Assembly: GCF_011057715.1 (NCBI RefSeq)
Contig: NZ_LNGH01000054.1
Coordinates: 1 to 64,000, forward strand
DNA from: Marinitoga sp. 38H-ov
Lineage (GTDB): Bacteria > Thermotogota > Thermotogae > Petrotogales > Petrotogaceae
Length of the DNA stretch: 64,000 nt
Direction: 5' to 3'
Shown: piece by piece, positions 26,498 to 33,987 of the stretch
Position numbering within the stretch: the first letter of the stretch is position 1
Layout: each line of letters starts with the position of its first letter
The notes under the pieces: model-generated
What the model saw: only the letters and a program-made list of their open reading frames with translations
The model's database searches: none
What the model was told of the DNA's origin: nothing
Position numbers and translations under genes: made by a program

Positions 26498-26793
26498 TCT
26501 ACAACATCAACTCCAATCGCACCTTGTATTCCTCCCACAACAATACCCGGTATTACACCAGGACCTCCACTAGCAGCTGCTCCCCATAAACTACCAACTA
26601 TCGCACCAGATACCGTACCATATACCGTTTCTTTCCATGCTTCAATACCTTTTTGATTAAATTCTTCAATTTTTTGTGCATTTCTTTGTTGAAGTTTTTC
26701 CCACGATTCTGATCCTGTAATATATCTTCCTTGATTAACTTGCCCATAACCACTAACATTTCCTTCATAAATAGCATCCATTCTAATATTCAC
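26482..26793 (-). CDS. Glycine-zipper cassette protein, variant B (putative toxin/bacteriocin-like)
   Basis: Encodes 103 residues from a GTG start with AAGGAGGG. Residues 1-56 equal variant A except one residue (V29 to I). Residues 57-103 are unrelated to A in sequence but again glycine-rich and hydrophobic (GTVSGAIVGSLWGAAASGG, GIVVGGIQGAIG) and end in DVVEWLKK. The shared DVxxW(V/L)K tail suggests a functional C-terminal motif. The DNA identity with locus 1 stops at the same codon as the protein identity, so recombination within the conserved N-terminal half is likely. No known family is recognised. Confidence 0.6.
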   Translation of the reverse strand: MNIRMDAIYEGNVSGYGQVNQGRYITGSESWEKLQQRNAQKIEEFNQKGIEAWKETVYGTVSGAIVGSLWGAAASGGPGVIPGIVVGGIQGAIGVDVVEWLKK

Positions 26794-26812
26794 AAGAAAC
26801 CCTCCTTGTAAA

Positions 26813-27400
26813 TCATTTTATATTATATAGTAGTTTTTTAAATTCAATATTTTTTGAAAAATATCTGACTCCATTTATATAAAAATCAATAGAATAAATT
26901 CCTGGAATAAGATGAAGTGAATTAAGTTTAAAAATAACATAACCATCTGAAACATTTGTGGTGAATTCAAATATATTAAAATAAGACATAAGAATTATAT
27001 TTTGCTCATTTTTTAATATAGCAAATACATTATAATATGTATTAAAATCATATATTTTATTAAAAGAAAAATTAATAAATATTGTATTATTGGCTCCTAA
27101 ATAAAATACGCATTTTTCTTTTCCGTTAAATGAATTCGACACATAAATATATTTTAAACGCGGAATTTGCTTTATTAATTCATTTGAACACATTAATTTA
27201 TTATTTGTTTTGATAATCTTATTGTTTATTATTGGTAATGGGATTTCAAGATTATTAGGTGTTTTTATTTTATAAAAATTAACATTTTTCAAATCTTTTT
27301 TTGAAATATTTGAAATTGGAATCTCTTTTAATGTATTTAAATTTTTATCTTTTTGTACAAATATAAATTTGGAAATATATGGAATCTCAATCAAATACAT
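26813..27400 (-). CDS. 195-aa cassette partner protein, intact copy
   Basis: Encodes 195 residues and is the first gene of the cassette. There is no signal peptide or membrane segment. The N-terminal half is basic with LEIPLPIINNKIIKTN. The C-terminal third alternates hydrophobic and polar residues (LHLIPGIYSIDFYINGVRYF), which reads as a beta-sandwich with the common PGxYxxxxxxNG pattern of small extracellular or capsid-like beta domains. It ends 19 bp before the GTG of the zipper protein. It may be an adaptor, chaperone or delivery partner for the zipper protein. The locus-1 copy is frameshifted, so it may be dispensable or shared in trans. I do not recognise the family. Confidence 0.65.
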   Translation of the reverse strand: MYLIEIPYISKFIFVQKDKNLNTLKEIPISNISKKDLKNVNFYKIKTPNNLEIPLPIINNKIIKTNNKLMCSNELIKQIPRLKYIYVSNSFNGKEKCVFYLGANNTIFINFSFNKIYDFNTYYNVFAILKNEQNIILMSYFNIFEFTTNVSDGYVIFKLNSLHLIPGIYSIDFYINGVRYFSKNIEFKKLLYNIK

Positions 27401-27454
27401 AAAAAATACCCCTTTTAAATTTTAAATAAAACTTGCTTAATATTAAACATAATT

Positions 27455-27482
27455 ATTATAAATCAAAAAAAAAAAAAGTCAA
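27455..27482 (-). promoter_or_regulatory. T-tract-spacer promoter of cassette locus 2
   Basis: On the minus strand TTGACT, a 16-nt spacer starting with 12 T, and TATAAT, identical to the locus-1 promoter. Upstream, at 27535-27548, is ATATCATGTGATAT, a near-palindrome that resembles the elements at 52630 and 1480. The 27401-27987 gap also contains an orphan zipper tail, a preA fragment and a PerR-like box. Confidence 0.7.
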
Positions 27483-27604
27483 CAAAAAATCAAATATTTA
27501 CTCTATTTTTTCAAAAATTAAATTAATAATTAATATATCATGTGATATAAAAAAGCAGTTGTTCCATTATTTGATAGGCTTGATAACAACAAAAATATAT
27601 AGGA

Positions 27605-27715
27605 CTAAAATCTTATTATTAATATAATAACAATTTTTCTAAAAAATTTTTTTAGCAACTCCACGACATCAATTCCAATTGATTCTTGAATGCTTCCAAT
27701 TAAATTTTTATTCAT
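27605..27715 (-). pseudogene. Orphan glycine-zipper C-terminal fragment
   Basis: A 36-codon reading that contains GSIQESIGIDVVELLKK, closely matching the end of variant B (GGIQGAIGVDVVEWLKK). It has lost the conserved N-terminal half, the promoter and a recognisable membrane partner. It is displaced upstream of the intact cassette 2. This is a third C-terminal module, distinct in sequence from A and B. Confidence 0.65.
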
Positions 27716-27760
27716 AATTATTATGATAAAAAATTCAACATAAATTATAAAATATTAAAA

Positions 27761-27852
27761 CGGTTATACTATATTAAGCTGATTAAAAAATGTTTTGGTT
27801 GTAGTTTATGTCAAAGTAGGTGTCCAGTTAATGCTATTAGTAATGTTATTTA
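27761..27852 (+). pseudogene. 3' fragment of a preA-like gene
   Basis: The stretch 27788-27852 encodes KCFGCSLCQSRCPVNAIS followed by NVI and a stop. It matches the C-terminus of PreA (7167-8258) with only a few substitutions. Upstream codons do not match. It has no start or ribosome site. It shows that a second preA end once lay here, on the side of cassette 2 away from its 3' end. Confidence 0.8.
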
Positions 27853-27895
27853 ATATTTTTTGTGATATTTTTATCTTTTTGTAATTTTTTCTTAA

Positions 27896-27923
27896 TTGTA
27901 ATCATTACAAATTATGGTATAAT
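27896..27923 (+). promoter_or_regulatory. Promoter with 7-1-7 PerR/Fur-type box
   Basis: TTGTAAT-C-ATTACAA (27896-27910) is a perfect 7-1-7 palindrome like Fur-family boxes. It covers the -35 hexamer (TTGTAA), 16 nt from TATAAT at 27918-27923. A peroxide- or metal-sensing Fur-family repressor would control the NADH oxidase-like gene from here. Confidence 0.6.
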
Positions 27924-27987
27924 AAAACCGATAAAATAAATCCTATTTAAATTAACAAAGTTAAAAATATCACAAGGAGGAATTGTT

Positions 27988-29331
27988 ATGAAAATCGTTA
28001 TCATTGGATGTACACATGCAGGAACAGCTGCTGCTATAAATTCGTCAAAGTTATATAAAGATGCTGAAATTACAGTATATGAAAGAAATGATAATATATC
28101 CTTTTTATCATGTGGTATTGCATTACATGTTGAAGGAGTTGTAAAAGATCCAAATGGATTATTTTATTCTTCTCCTGAACAATTAAGAAGTTTAGGAATT
28201 AATACAAAAATGAGACATAATGTAAAAGATGTTGACTTTTTAAATAAAAAATTACTTGTAGAAAATTTAGAGACAAATGAAACATTTGAAGACTCATATG
28301 ATAAACTAATTATAACTACTGGATCATGGCCAGTAATTCCAAAAATTGAAGGAATTCATATGGATAATATATTATTGTCAAAAAATTTTTATCATGCAGA
28401 GGAAATAATAAAGAAAATGGATGAAGTAAAAAATGTTGTTGTTGTTGGTGCGGGATACATCGGGGTAGAATTAGTTGAAGCATTTAGAGAACAGGGAAAA
28501 AATGTTACTTTAATAGATATTGAAGATAGAATATTAAGCAGATATTTAGATAAAGAATTTACAGATATTGCAGAAAGTGCATTAAAAGAACATGGCATCA
28601 AATTAGCTTTAGGTGAAAAGGTTATTAAATTTGAAGGTGAAAATAACAAGGTTAAAAAGATTATTACATCAAAAAGAGAACATAAAGCTGATTTGGTAAT
28701 TCTATCTATGGGATTTAAACCAAATACTGATTTATTTAAAAATAAATTAAAAATGTTAGAGAATGGTGCAATTATTGTAGATGAATATATGAGAACAAGC
28801 GAAAAAGATGTTTTTGCTGCAGGTGATTCATGTGCTGTATATTATAATCCATTAAAAGAATACGAGTATATTCCATTAGCTACAAACGCTGTCAGAATGG
28901 GAACAATTGCTGCACATAACTTAAAAGAAAAAAGATTAAAACACTTAGGAACACAAGGTACATCTGGAATTAAAATATACGAAAATAATATTGCTGCTAC
29001 AGGATTAACTGAAACAATGGCAAAATCTCAAGGTTTAGACGTTGAGTCAATAATAATAACAGAAAATAATAGACCTGAATTCATGCCAACATATGAAAAA
29101 TTAATTTTTAAAGTTGTGTATAAAAAGAAAAATGGCAAAATTTTAGGTGCTCAAATATGTTCAAAAGCTGATTTAACTCAATCAATAAATACTATGTCTG
29201 TGGTAATACAAAATAAAATGAAAATGGAAGAATTAGCATTTATTGATTTCTTTTTCCAACCACATTTTAATAAACCATGGAATTTCTTAAATACTGCTGG
29301 ATTAGAATATATAAACAAGAAGATGGCTTGA
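27988..29331 (+). CDS. CoA-disulfide reductase/NADH oxidase-family flavoprotein
   Basis: Encodes 447 residues of the pyridine nucleotide-disulfide oxidoreductase class III. The FAD site is KIVIIGCTHAGTAAAI, with the redox-active single cysteine C42 in SFLSCGIAL. The NADH site is VVVVGAGYIGVELVEAF, the second FAD site is VFAAGDSCAVY, and a dimerisation domain lies near the C-terminus. Members reduce oxygen to water or peroxide, or reduce CoA disulfide or polysulfide. The PerR-like box upstream favours an oxygen-defence role. The AAGGAGG site gives a clear start. No rhodanese domain is fused. Confidence 0.86.
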   Translation: MKIVIIGCTHAGTAAAINSSKLYKDAEITVYERNDNISFLSCGIALHVEGVVKDPNGLFYSSPEQLRSLGINTKMRHNVKDVDFLNKKLLVENLETNETFEDSYDKLIITTGSWPVIPKIEGIHMDNILLSKNFYHAEEIIKKMDEVKNVVVVGAGYIGVELVEAFREQGKNVTLIDIEDRILSRYLDKEFTDIAESALKEHGIKLALGEKVIKFEGENNKVKKIITSKREHKADLVILSMGFKPNTDLFKNKLKMLENGAIIVDEYMRTSEKDVFAAGDSCAVYYNPLKEYEYIPLATNAVRMGTIAAHNLKEKRLKHLGTQGTSGIKIYENNIAATGLTETMAKSQGLDVESIIITENNRPEFMPTYEKLIFKVVYKKKNGKILGAQICSKADLTQSINTMSVVIQNKMKMEELAFIDFFFQPHFNKPWNFLNTAGLEYINKKMA

Positions 29332-29348
29332 TGCCATCTTCTTTATTG
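29317..29348. terminator. Terminator after the NADH oxidase-like gene
   Basis: AAGAAGATGGC and GCCATCTTCTT (29317-29327 and 29333-29343) with a TTGAT loop overlapping the stop codon. It also ends the convergent thioredoxin-like gene. Confidence 0.75.
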
Positions 29349-29576
29349 TTCTAACAGTTGTTTTGCTTCTTCTAATGTAGGTATTTTTCCAGAAACTACT
29401 ATTTTTCCATCTATTGCTACTGCTGGAGTAGACATTACGCCTTTAGAAATAATTTCATTTATATCTGTAACATAAATTAGCTCAGCGTTTGTTCCTGTTT
29501 CATCCATAGCCATTTCCATAATCTTATATGTTTGTTTACATCTTGGACAACCTGAACCTAAAACTTCTATTTTCAT
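29343..29576 (-). CDS. Small thioredoxin-like protein (redox-active disulfide protein 2 type)
   Basis: Encodes 77 residues. It has the CxxC motif in GSGCPRCKQTYK at the N-terminus and the cis-proline STPAVAIDGK. This compact family is commonly encoded with DUF318/ArsP permeases and ArsR repressors, as here, where it is the last gene. It may reduce or bind a metalloid or a thiol on the permease. Confidence 0.85.
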   Translation of the reverse strand: MKIEVLGSGCPRCKQTYKIMEMAMDETGTNAELIYVTDINEIISKGVMSTPAVAIDGKIVVSGKIPTLEEAKQLLEQ

Positions 29577-29603
29577 ATAATGCCCTCCTCATTCAAAAAA
29601 TTT

Positions 29604-30704
29604 TTAAAATAAATTTCCATAAATTAATCCCCATGTTGTTGAAAAAATAACAACTAATGCAAAATAAGTAAATGCTTTCTTTTTACCTAATAATTTTGTT
29701 AATACAATCATATTTGGAAGACTTAATGTATAACCAGCCATAAACAATGCTAATGCAGGACCTTTTCCCATACCCAAAGACATTAATGATTGTATTATTG
29801 GAACCTCTGTTAATGTAGCAAAATACATTAATGCTCCAAATACTGATGCAAATAAGTTAGAAAACAATCTATTTCCACCTAATAATGTATGAACAACATT
29901 TTCTGGCAATGATACTGAAATAACTCCTGCGACAAAAACTCCTACAAATAAATATGGCAATATTTTTTTTGTAAAATCCCATGTTTCACTAATATACTCT
30001 TTTTGATGCTGTTTATCAAAGGTTAAAGCTATACCTACTGATATAATCGCAAAAATTGTCATTAATATACTTTTTAATGTTATATTTATTTTTAAGCTTC
30101 CTGTTATTAAAAAAGCCATTTGAAAGCCTAAAAATAATAATGTTTTTTGCCATGGTATTTCACTATCTTGACCAAATACAAATCCACCTTCACCTGTTTC
30201 TTTAAATATAGTTTGCATTATTAATCCAATAAATACAGCAGAAACTATAGTAGCAAATAATCTAACAAATGATAATTCCCAACCTAATACATTTCCTGTC
30301 AAAAATATAGCTGCTACATTAATTGCAGGACCCGTAAATAAAAATGCCATAGCTGGTCCAATTCCTGCACCACGTTTATATATTCCTCCAAATAAAGGCA
30401 AAATAGTACAGGAACAAACTGCTAATATTCCTCCAGAAACTGCCGCCACTGGATATGCTATTATTTTTTTAGCTTTAGGACCTAATAATTTTAATATTGC
30501 ATTTTTACTTACAAAAACAGATATTGTTCCTGCTATAAAAAATGCTGGAACAAGACATAATAAAACATGTTGCCTTGCATAATCATGAAGCATTTCAAAA
30601 CCGCCAATAATCGCTTTGTGAACCTCTTCACTTGTAAAAGGGATAAAATAGAAAGCTAAAAATGCTAAAAGAATTAAAAAGAATAATCTTAACTCTTTTT
30701 TCAT
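29604..30704 (-). CDS. Permease of the DUF318/ArsP family
   Basis: Encodes 366 residues with about eight to ten transmembrane helices. The conserved cysteine site is AVCSCTILPLFGGIYKRGAG, then FLFTGPAINVAAIF in the first half and a repeated LPNMIVLTKLLG region in the second. ArsP members export trivalent organoarsenicals, and others move thiolated metals. The gene lies between an ArsR repressor and a small thioredoxin, the standard trio. The metal or metalloid is not determined by sequence. Confidence 0.82.
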   Translation of the reverse strand: MKKELRLFFLILLAFLAFYFIPFTSEEVHKAIIGGFEMLHDYARQHVLLCLVPAFFIAGTISVFVSKNAILKLLGPKAKKIIAYPVAAVSGGILAVCSCTILPLFGGIYKRGAGIGPAMAFLFTGPAINVAAIFLTGNVLGWELSFVRLFATIVSAVFIGLIMQTIFKETGEGGFVFGQDSEIPWQKTLLFLGFQMAFLITGSLKINITLKSILMTIFAIISVGIALTFDKQHQKEYISETWDFTKKILPYLFVGVFVAGVISVSLPENVVHTLLGGNRLFSNLFASVFGALMYFATLTEVPIIQSLMSLGMGKGPALALFMAGYTLSLPNMIVLTKLLGKKKAFTYFALVVIFSTTWGLIYGNLF

Positions 30705-30716
30705 AAAACACCTCCA

Positions 30717-31049
30717 TTATTTTATAACACAAACTCCATCTTTTATAATTACTTTTTCTGATTTAATTAAATCCTCTTTGAATTCATTTTTTAAATCATC
30801 TAAAAGATAATTTAAAAATGAATATTTTTCCAAAAATTCATTATTTAATTTGTATTTTATAAAAACACCATCTTTTTCTGTTAAAACTAATTTAAACAAT
30901 TTCATTTTTGATAAATGTCTGGATATTGTTGATTGTGGTAAATCCAAAATTTCTGTCAATTCACATACACATCTTGGTTTTAAACTTAAAATATTAATTA
31001 TTCTTAATCTTGTTTTATCTGATAATATCTTCATTAATTCATCTATCAA
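30717..31049 (-). CDS. arsR: ArsR-family metalloid-responsive repressor
   Basis: Encodes 110 residues from TTG at 31049. AAAGGAGGG lies 6 nt upstream; the ATG at 31067 overlaps that site and is rejected. The winged-helix recognition helix is LPQSTISRHLSKMK. The CVCEL motif just before it matches the As(III)/Sb(III)-binding CxC of classic ArsR (ELCVCDL). It probably represses this operon and is released by trivalent arsenic or antimony. The operator candidate is the palindrome at 31076-31087. Confidence 0.88.
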   Translation of the reverse strand: MIDELMKILSDKTRLRIINILSLKPRCVCELTEILDLPQSTISRHLSKMKLFKLVLTEKDGVFIKYKLNNEFLEKYSFLNYLLDDLKNEFKEDLIKSEKVIIKDGVCVIK

Positions 31050-31075
31050 AATAATCCCTCCTTTCATATATTCGC

Positions 31076-31087
31076 ATATCCGGATAT
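31076..31087. promoter_or_regulatory. Candidate ArsR operator
   Basis: ATATCCGGATAT is a perfect 12-bp palindrome 27 bp upstream of the arsR start. It is flanked by ATATTCGCATAT, so two symmetric half sites overlap, typical of ArsR-family operators. Confidence 0.5.
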
Positions 31088-31221
31088 ATAATAATATATT
31101 TATATTAAATAATTGTTATTCTAAAAATACAAATTTATTAATTATTTCTTAGAATATATAGAAAGAAAGTGATTAACATCCATTAATAACAATTATCAAA
31201 CATTTGATATATTAATCTTTT

Positions 31222-31251
31222 TTGACATATTTTGCGGTTTTATGATATAAT
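31222..31251 (+). promoter_or_regulatory. Promoter of the lysine-riboswitch transcript
   Basis: TTGACA (31222-31227), an 18-nt spacer and TATAAT (31246-31251). A TTGATATATTAATC element lies just upstream at 31204-31217. Confidence 0.65.
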
Positions 31252-31302
31252 AATTTAAATTTTGTATTTTAAGTTAATATCTTTTCTGGGAGGTTAAGTA
31301 TT

Positions 31303-31434
31303 TTGCTTTTATATAAACTCATTTTATTTTTTACCATATATATTTTTATATTACAGAAATATAATAGAAATATTTTTCTGATAAACTCTACCCAAAATTT
31401 AATAATCTTTAATAACAAACGGAGGCGCAACTAA
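31303..31434 (+). CDS. Possible 43-aa small ORF ahead of the riboswitch
   Basis: GGGAGG at 31288-31293 precedes TTG at 31303. The reading is 43 codons, with a hydrophobic N-terminus (MLLYKLILFFTIYIFILQ) and a basic end, and it overlaps the 5' edge of the lysine riboswitch. It could be a small membrane protein or a chance ORF in A/T-rich DNA. Evidence is only the ribosome site and its position on the transcript. Confidence 0.25.
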   Translation: MLLYKLILFFTIYIFILQKYNRNIFLINSTQNLIIFNNKRRRN

Positions 31435-31575
31435 GATGAGTAATCTATCCATCGCTTGGGTAGGTTTGGGATAGATGAAAGGCGAAGTTGCCGAAGGGTA
31501 TAAGGCTTACCCACCTTATACGCCTGGTTATATAAGGAATACTTATATAACTGTCGCTTAATGCGGAGAGCCGTT
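31418..31575 (+). ncRNA. Lysine riboswitch (L box)
   Basis: The conserved blocks appear in order: GGAGGCGCAACTAAGATGAG at 31421, GGGATAGATGAAAGGCGAAG, then TTGCCGAAGGGTATAAGG, and finally TGTCGCTTAATGCGGAGAG at 31552-31570. These are the hallmark L-box elements with the five-helix junction. Lysine binding should promote the downstream terminator and shut off the NhaC transporter, so import is on when lysine is scarce. Confidence 0.92.
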
Positions 31576-31628
31576 TGGAATAAAATTACTTTATTTCAAA
31601 CGGCCTTCTAATGAAGGCTTTTTTTATT
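31569..31628 (+). terminator. Riboswitch expression platform
   Basis: A long stem CCGTTTG...CAAACGG (31571-31603) is followed by GCCTT-CTAATG-AAGGC and seven T (31603-31625). The two stems share bases near 31603, so they can compete, giving terminator or antiterminator states. Confidence 0.75.
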
Positions 31629-31666
31629 ATAATTTTCATTATATAACTTATTTAAGGAGGGGTTCT

Positions 31667-33349
31667 ATGAAAAAACGTATTTGGGTAATTTTTATCCTGG
31701 CGACATTTTTACTAATGTCTGCTTTAGCATTTGCAAACGGGGGGGATACTGAAACAATAAATTATGGTTTTTGGTCAATTATTCCTCCACTACTAGCTAT
31801 TGTTTTAGCTTTTGTTACTAAAGAAGTTATTCTTTCATTGTTATTAGGTATTTTTTCTGGAGCAGTAATTAATGTATTTGCCACATCCAGTTCTGGATTT
31901 TTCATGAAACTTATTGAAAGTTATACAAAAACTTTTGAATATCCAGTAAACGCTCTTGCTGATGGATGGCATGCTGGTATCATTATTTTTACATTAACAA
32001 TTGGTGGTATGGTTGGAGTTATTGCAAAAATGGGAGGTACAAGAGCTATCGCTAATGCACTTGCTAAAAAAGCTAAAACTGCTAGAAGTGCTCAATTAGC
32101 TACAGCTTTAATGGGTGTTGTTGTATTCTTCGATGACTATGCCAATACTCTTATCGTTGGTCCTACTATGAGACCTTTAACAGACAAATTAAATGTTTCT
32201 AGGGAAAAATTATCATATATTGTTGACTCAACAGCTGCTCCTGTTGCTACAATGGCAGCAATATCTACATGGATTGGTTATGAATTAGGATTAATTGGTG
32301 ATGCATTCAACGCATTGGGAACAGATGTAAACCCATACGGTGTATTCTTCCAATCAATCCCATATAGAATGTATGGATTATTTGCATTATTTATGGTATT
32401 TATGGTTGGTTTCTTAATGAGAGATTTTGGTCCTATGTATGAAGCAGAAAAAAGAGCTAGATTAACTGGAAAGGTTTTAGCTGATGGCGCTGAACCTATG
32501 TTATCTACAGATTTTGAAAAAGAATTAGATAATAGTGATATTCCTTTAAGAGTATCAAACGCTTTAGTACCTATTTTAACATTAATTATTTTTGCATTTG
32601 TTGGATTATGGTATTCTGGTGGTGGATTAGAAGAGCCATTTAATTTAGAAGGAATTAGAAATGCATTTGGTAACGCCGATGCTTCAGCTGCTTTAATTTG
32701 GGCATCTGCTTTAGCAAGTATAGTTGCTGTTATAATGGCTGTTTCTCAAGGTATTATGACATTAAGAAAAGCTTTAGAAGCATGGGTAGAAGGTGCAAAA
32801 TCATTAGTTATTACCACAATTATATTAATTTTAGCATGGTCAATTGGTTCTATTGCCTCTGATTTAGGAACAGCTGAATATTTAGTACAAGTCGTATCTT
32901 CATCTTTACCTGGTTGGGCAGTTCCTGTATTAGTATTTATTATGTCATCTATAGTTGCATTTGCTACTGGTACATCTTGGGGTACAATGGCTATTATGTT
33001 ACCTTTAGCTATTCCTTTAGCAGCAGCTTATACTGGAAACGCCCCATCAACATTAGTATTTGCTACATTAGGTGCTGTATTAACAGGATCAACATTCGGA
33101 GATCATTGTTCTCCTATTTCAGATACAACAATTATGTCTTCAATGGCATCATCATCTGATCATATTGATCACGTTAAAACTCAATTACCATATGCCGTAA
33201 CAGTTGCTTCAGTTGCAGCAGTTGGATATATTTTAGTAGGTATTGGATTACCTATTTGGATTACATTAATATTAGGATTTGCTTCAGTATGGGCTATTTT
33301 AAGATTCTTTGGTAAATCAACTGATCCAAAAGATTTAAAAGCCATTTAA
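31667..33349 (+). CDS. NhaC-family transporter, probable lysine uptake (LysW type)
   Basis: Encodes 560 residues with about twelve membrane segments. The N-terminus (IWVIFILATFLLMSALAFAN) looks like a cleavable signal or first helix. NhaC motifs are FFDDYANTLIVGPTMRP, STAAPVATMAAISTWIGYEL and GTSWGTMAIMLPLAIP. Most NhaC proteins are sodium/proton antiporters, but members preceded by a lysine riboswitch have been proposed as lysine transporters. The riboswitch directly upstream makes that the better call. It ends at a clean terminator. Confidence 0.85.
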   Translation: MKKRIWVIFILATFLLMSALAFANGGDTETINYGFWSIIPPLLAIVLAFVTKEVILSLLLGIFSGAVINVFATSSSGFFMKLIESYTKTFEYPVNALADGWHAGIIIFTLTIGGMVGVIAKMGGTRAIANALAKKAKTARSAQLATALMGVVVFFDDYANTLIVGPTMRPLTDKLNVSREKLSYIVDSTAAPVATMAAISTWIGYELGLIGDAFNALGTDVNPYGVFFQSIPYRMYGLFALFMVFMVGFLMRDFGPMYEAEKRARLTGKVLADGAEPMLSTDFEKELDNSDIPLRVSNALVPILTLIIFAFVGLWYSGGGLEEPFNLEGIRNAFGNADASAALIWASALASIVAVIMAVSQGIMTLRKALEAWVEGAKSLVITTIILILAWSIGSIASDLGTAEYLVQVVSSSLPGWAVPVLVFIMSSIVAFATGTSWGTMAIMLPLAIPLAAAYTGNAPSTLVFATLGAVLTGSTFGDHCSPISDTTIMSSMASSSDHIDHVKTQLPYAVTVASVAAVGYILVGIGLPIWITLILGFASVWAILRFFGKSTDPKDLKAI

Positions 33350-33360
33350 AAACCAATTAA

Positions 33361-33390
33361 AAAAGGAATGGCCTAGCCATTCCTTTTTAA
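33361..33390. terminator. Terminator after the NhaC gene
   Basis: AAAAGGAATGGC-CTA-GCCATTCCTTTT, a 12-bp perfect stem with A and T runs, serving both converging genes. Confidence 0.85.
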
Positions 33391-33887
33391 TTAAATATAC
33401 TTAATCTAAAACTTTGAATATCTTCATCTGAGCTATTATATTCTTCTTCATCTACTCTATTATACTCCCAATCAAACAAAGTTAAGTATATTTCTCCTTC
33501 TTTACATTCAGTAAATATTGAAGGTACTGTATCCTCTTCATCATCTATACTCATAGCTTCAACAATAAAAGAATATGCTTTTGCTTCTGTAATATCAGAT
33601 ACGTCTTTTAATAATTTTTCAGCCATTTCAAATTCTTCTTCACTTTCAAATGAAAATGGAAAAGGTATTGCTACATCTTCTACTTCAACATTATATTCTT
33701 TTAACATATCTTCCAAATCTTTTGCATAATCAGCATCAAATTCAGATACTTTTTCTACTAATTTTTTTATTTTTTCTTCATCTAATGATGTCCATAACAT
33801 TACTGTTGGATGTATATGATCGCCATGAAAAATACCGTCATTTGCTCCTTCAATTGCTGCTTCATGATAATTTTTGCATTTTGCCAT
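33387..33887 (-). CDS. Acidic hypothetical protein
   Basis: Encodes 166 residues starting MAKCKNYHEAAIEGANDG. ATG 33887 follows AGAGGTGA, and a GTG three codons earlier is less likely. It contains two clustered histidines (FHGDHIHPT) and is strongly acidic, with many Glu/Asp clusters, especially in the C-terminal half. There is no signal, membrane segment or known catalytic motif. The N-terminal Cys and HGDHIH could bind a metal, which is speculative. I do not recognise it. Confidence 0.6.
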   Translation of the reverse strand: MAKCKNYHEAAIEGANDGIFHGDHIHPTVMLWTSLDEEKIKKLVEKVSEFDADYAKDLEDMLKEYNVEVEDVAIPFPFSFESEEEFEMAEKLLKDVSDITEAKAYSFIVEAMSIDDEEDTVPSIFTECKEGEIYLTLFDWEYNRVDEEEYNSSDEDIQSFRLSIFN

Positions 33888-33987
33888 TTTTCTCACCTCT
33901 ATATTTAAATGTCAATATTAGTATACCATTAAATAATTAAAATAATTCAATTTTTATATGAACACTATTTAATTATGAACATTTTAA

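Larger units (their letters stand above)
26627..27511 (-). repeat. About 0.88-kb near-identical inverted repeat, locus-2 copy
   Basis: Counterpart of 5401-6282 on the other strand, covering promoter, 195-codon gene and the first part of the zipper gene. The two copies flank about 20 kb, so recombination between them would invert that block. Confidence 0.8.

Noticed and set aside
27433-27627. 64-codon plus-strand reading upstream of cassette 2
   Set aside because: It runs antisense through the T-tract promoter and orphan module and is lysine/asparagine-rich as expected of random AT-rich DNA.
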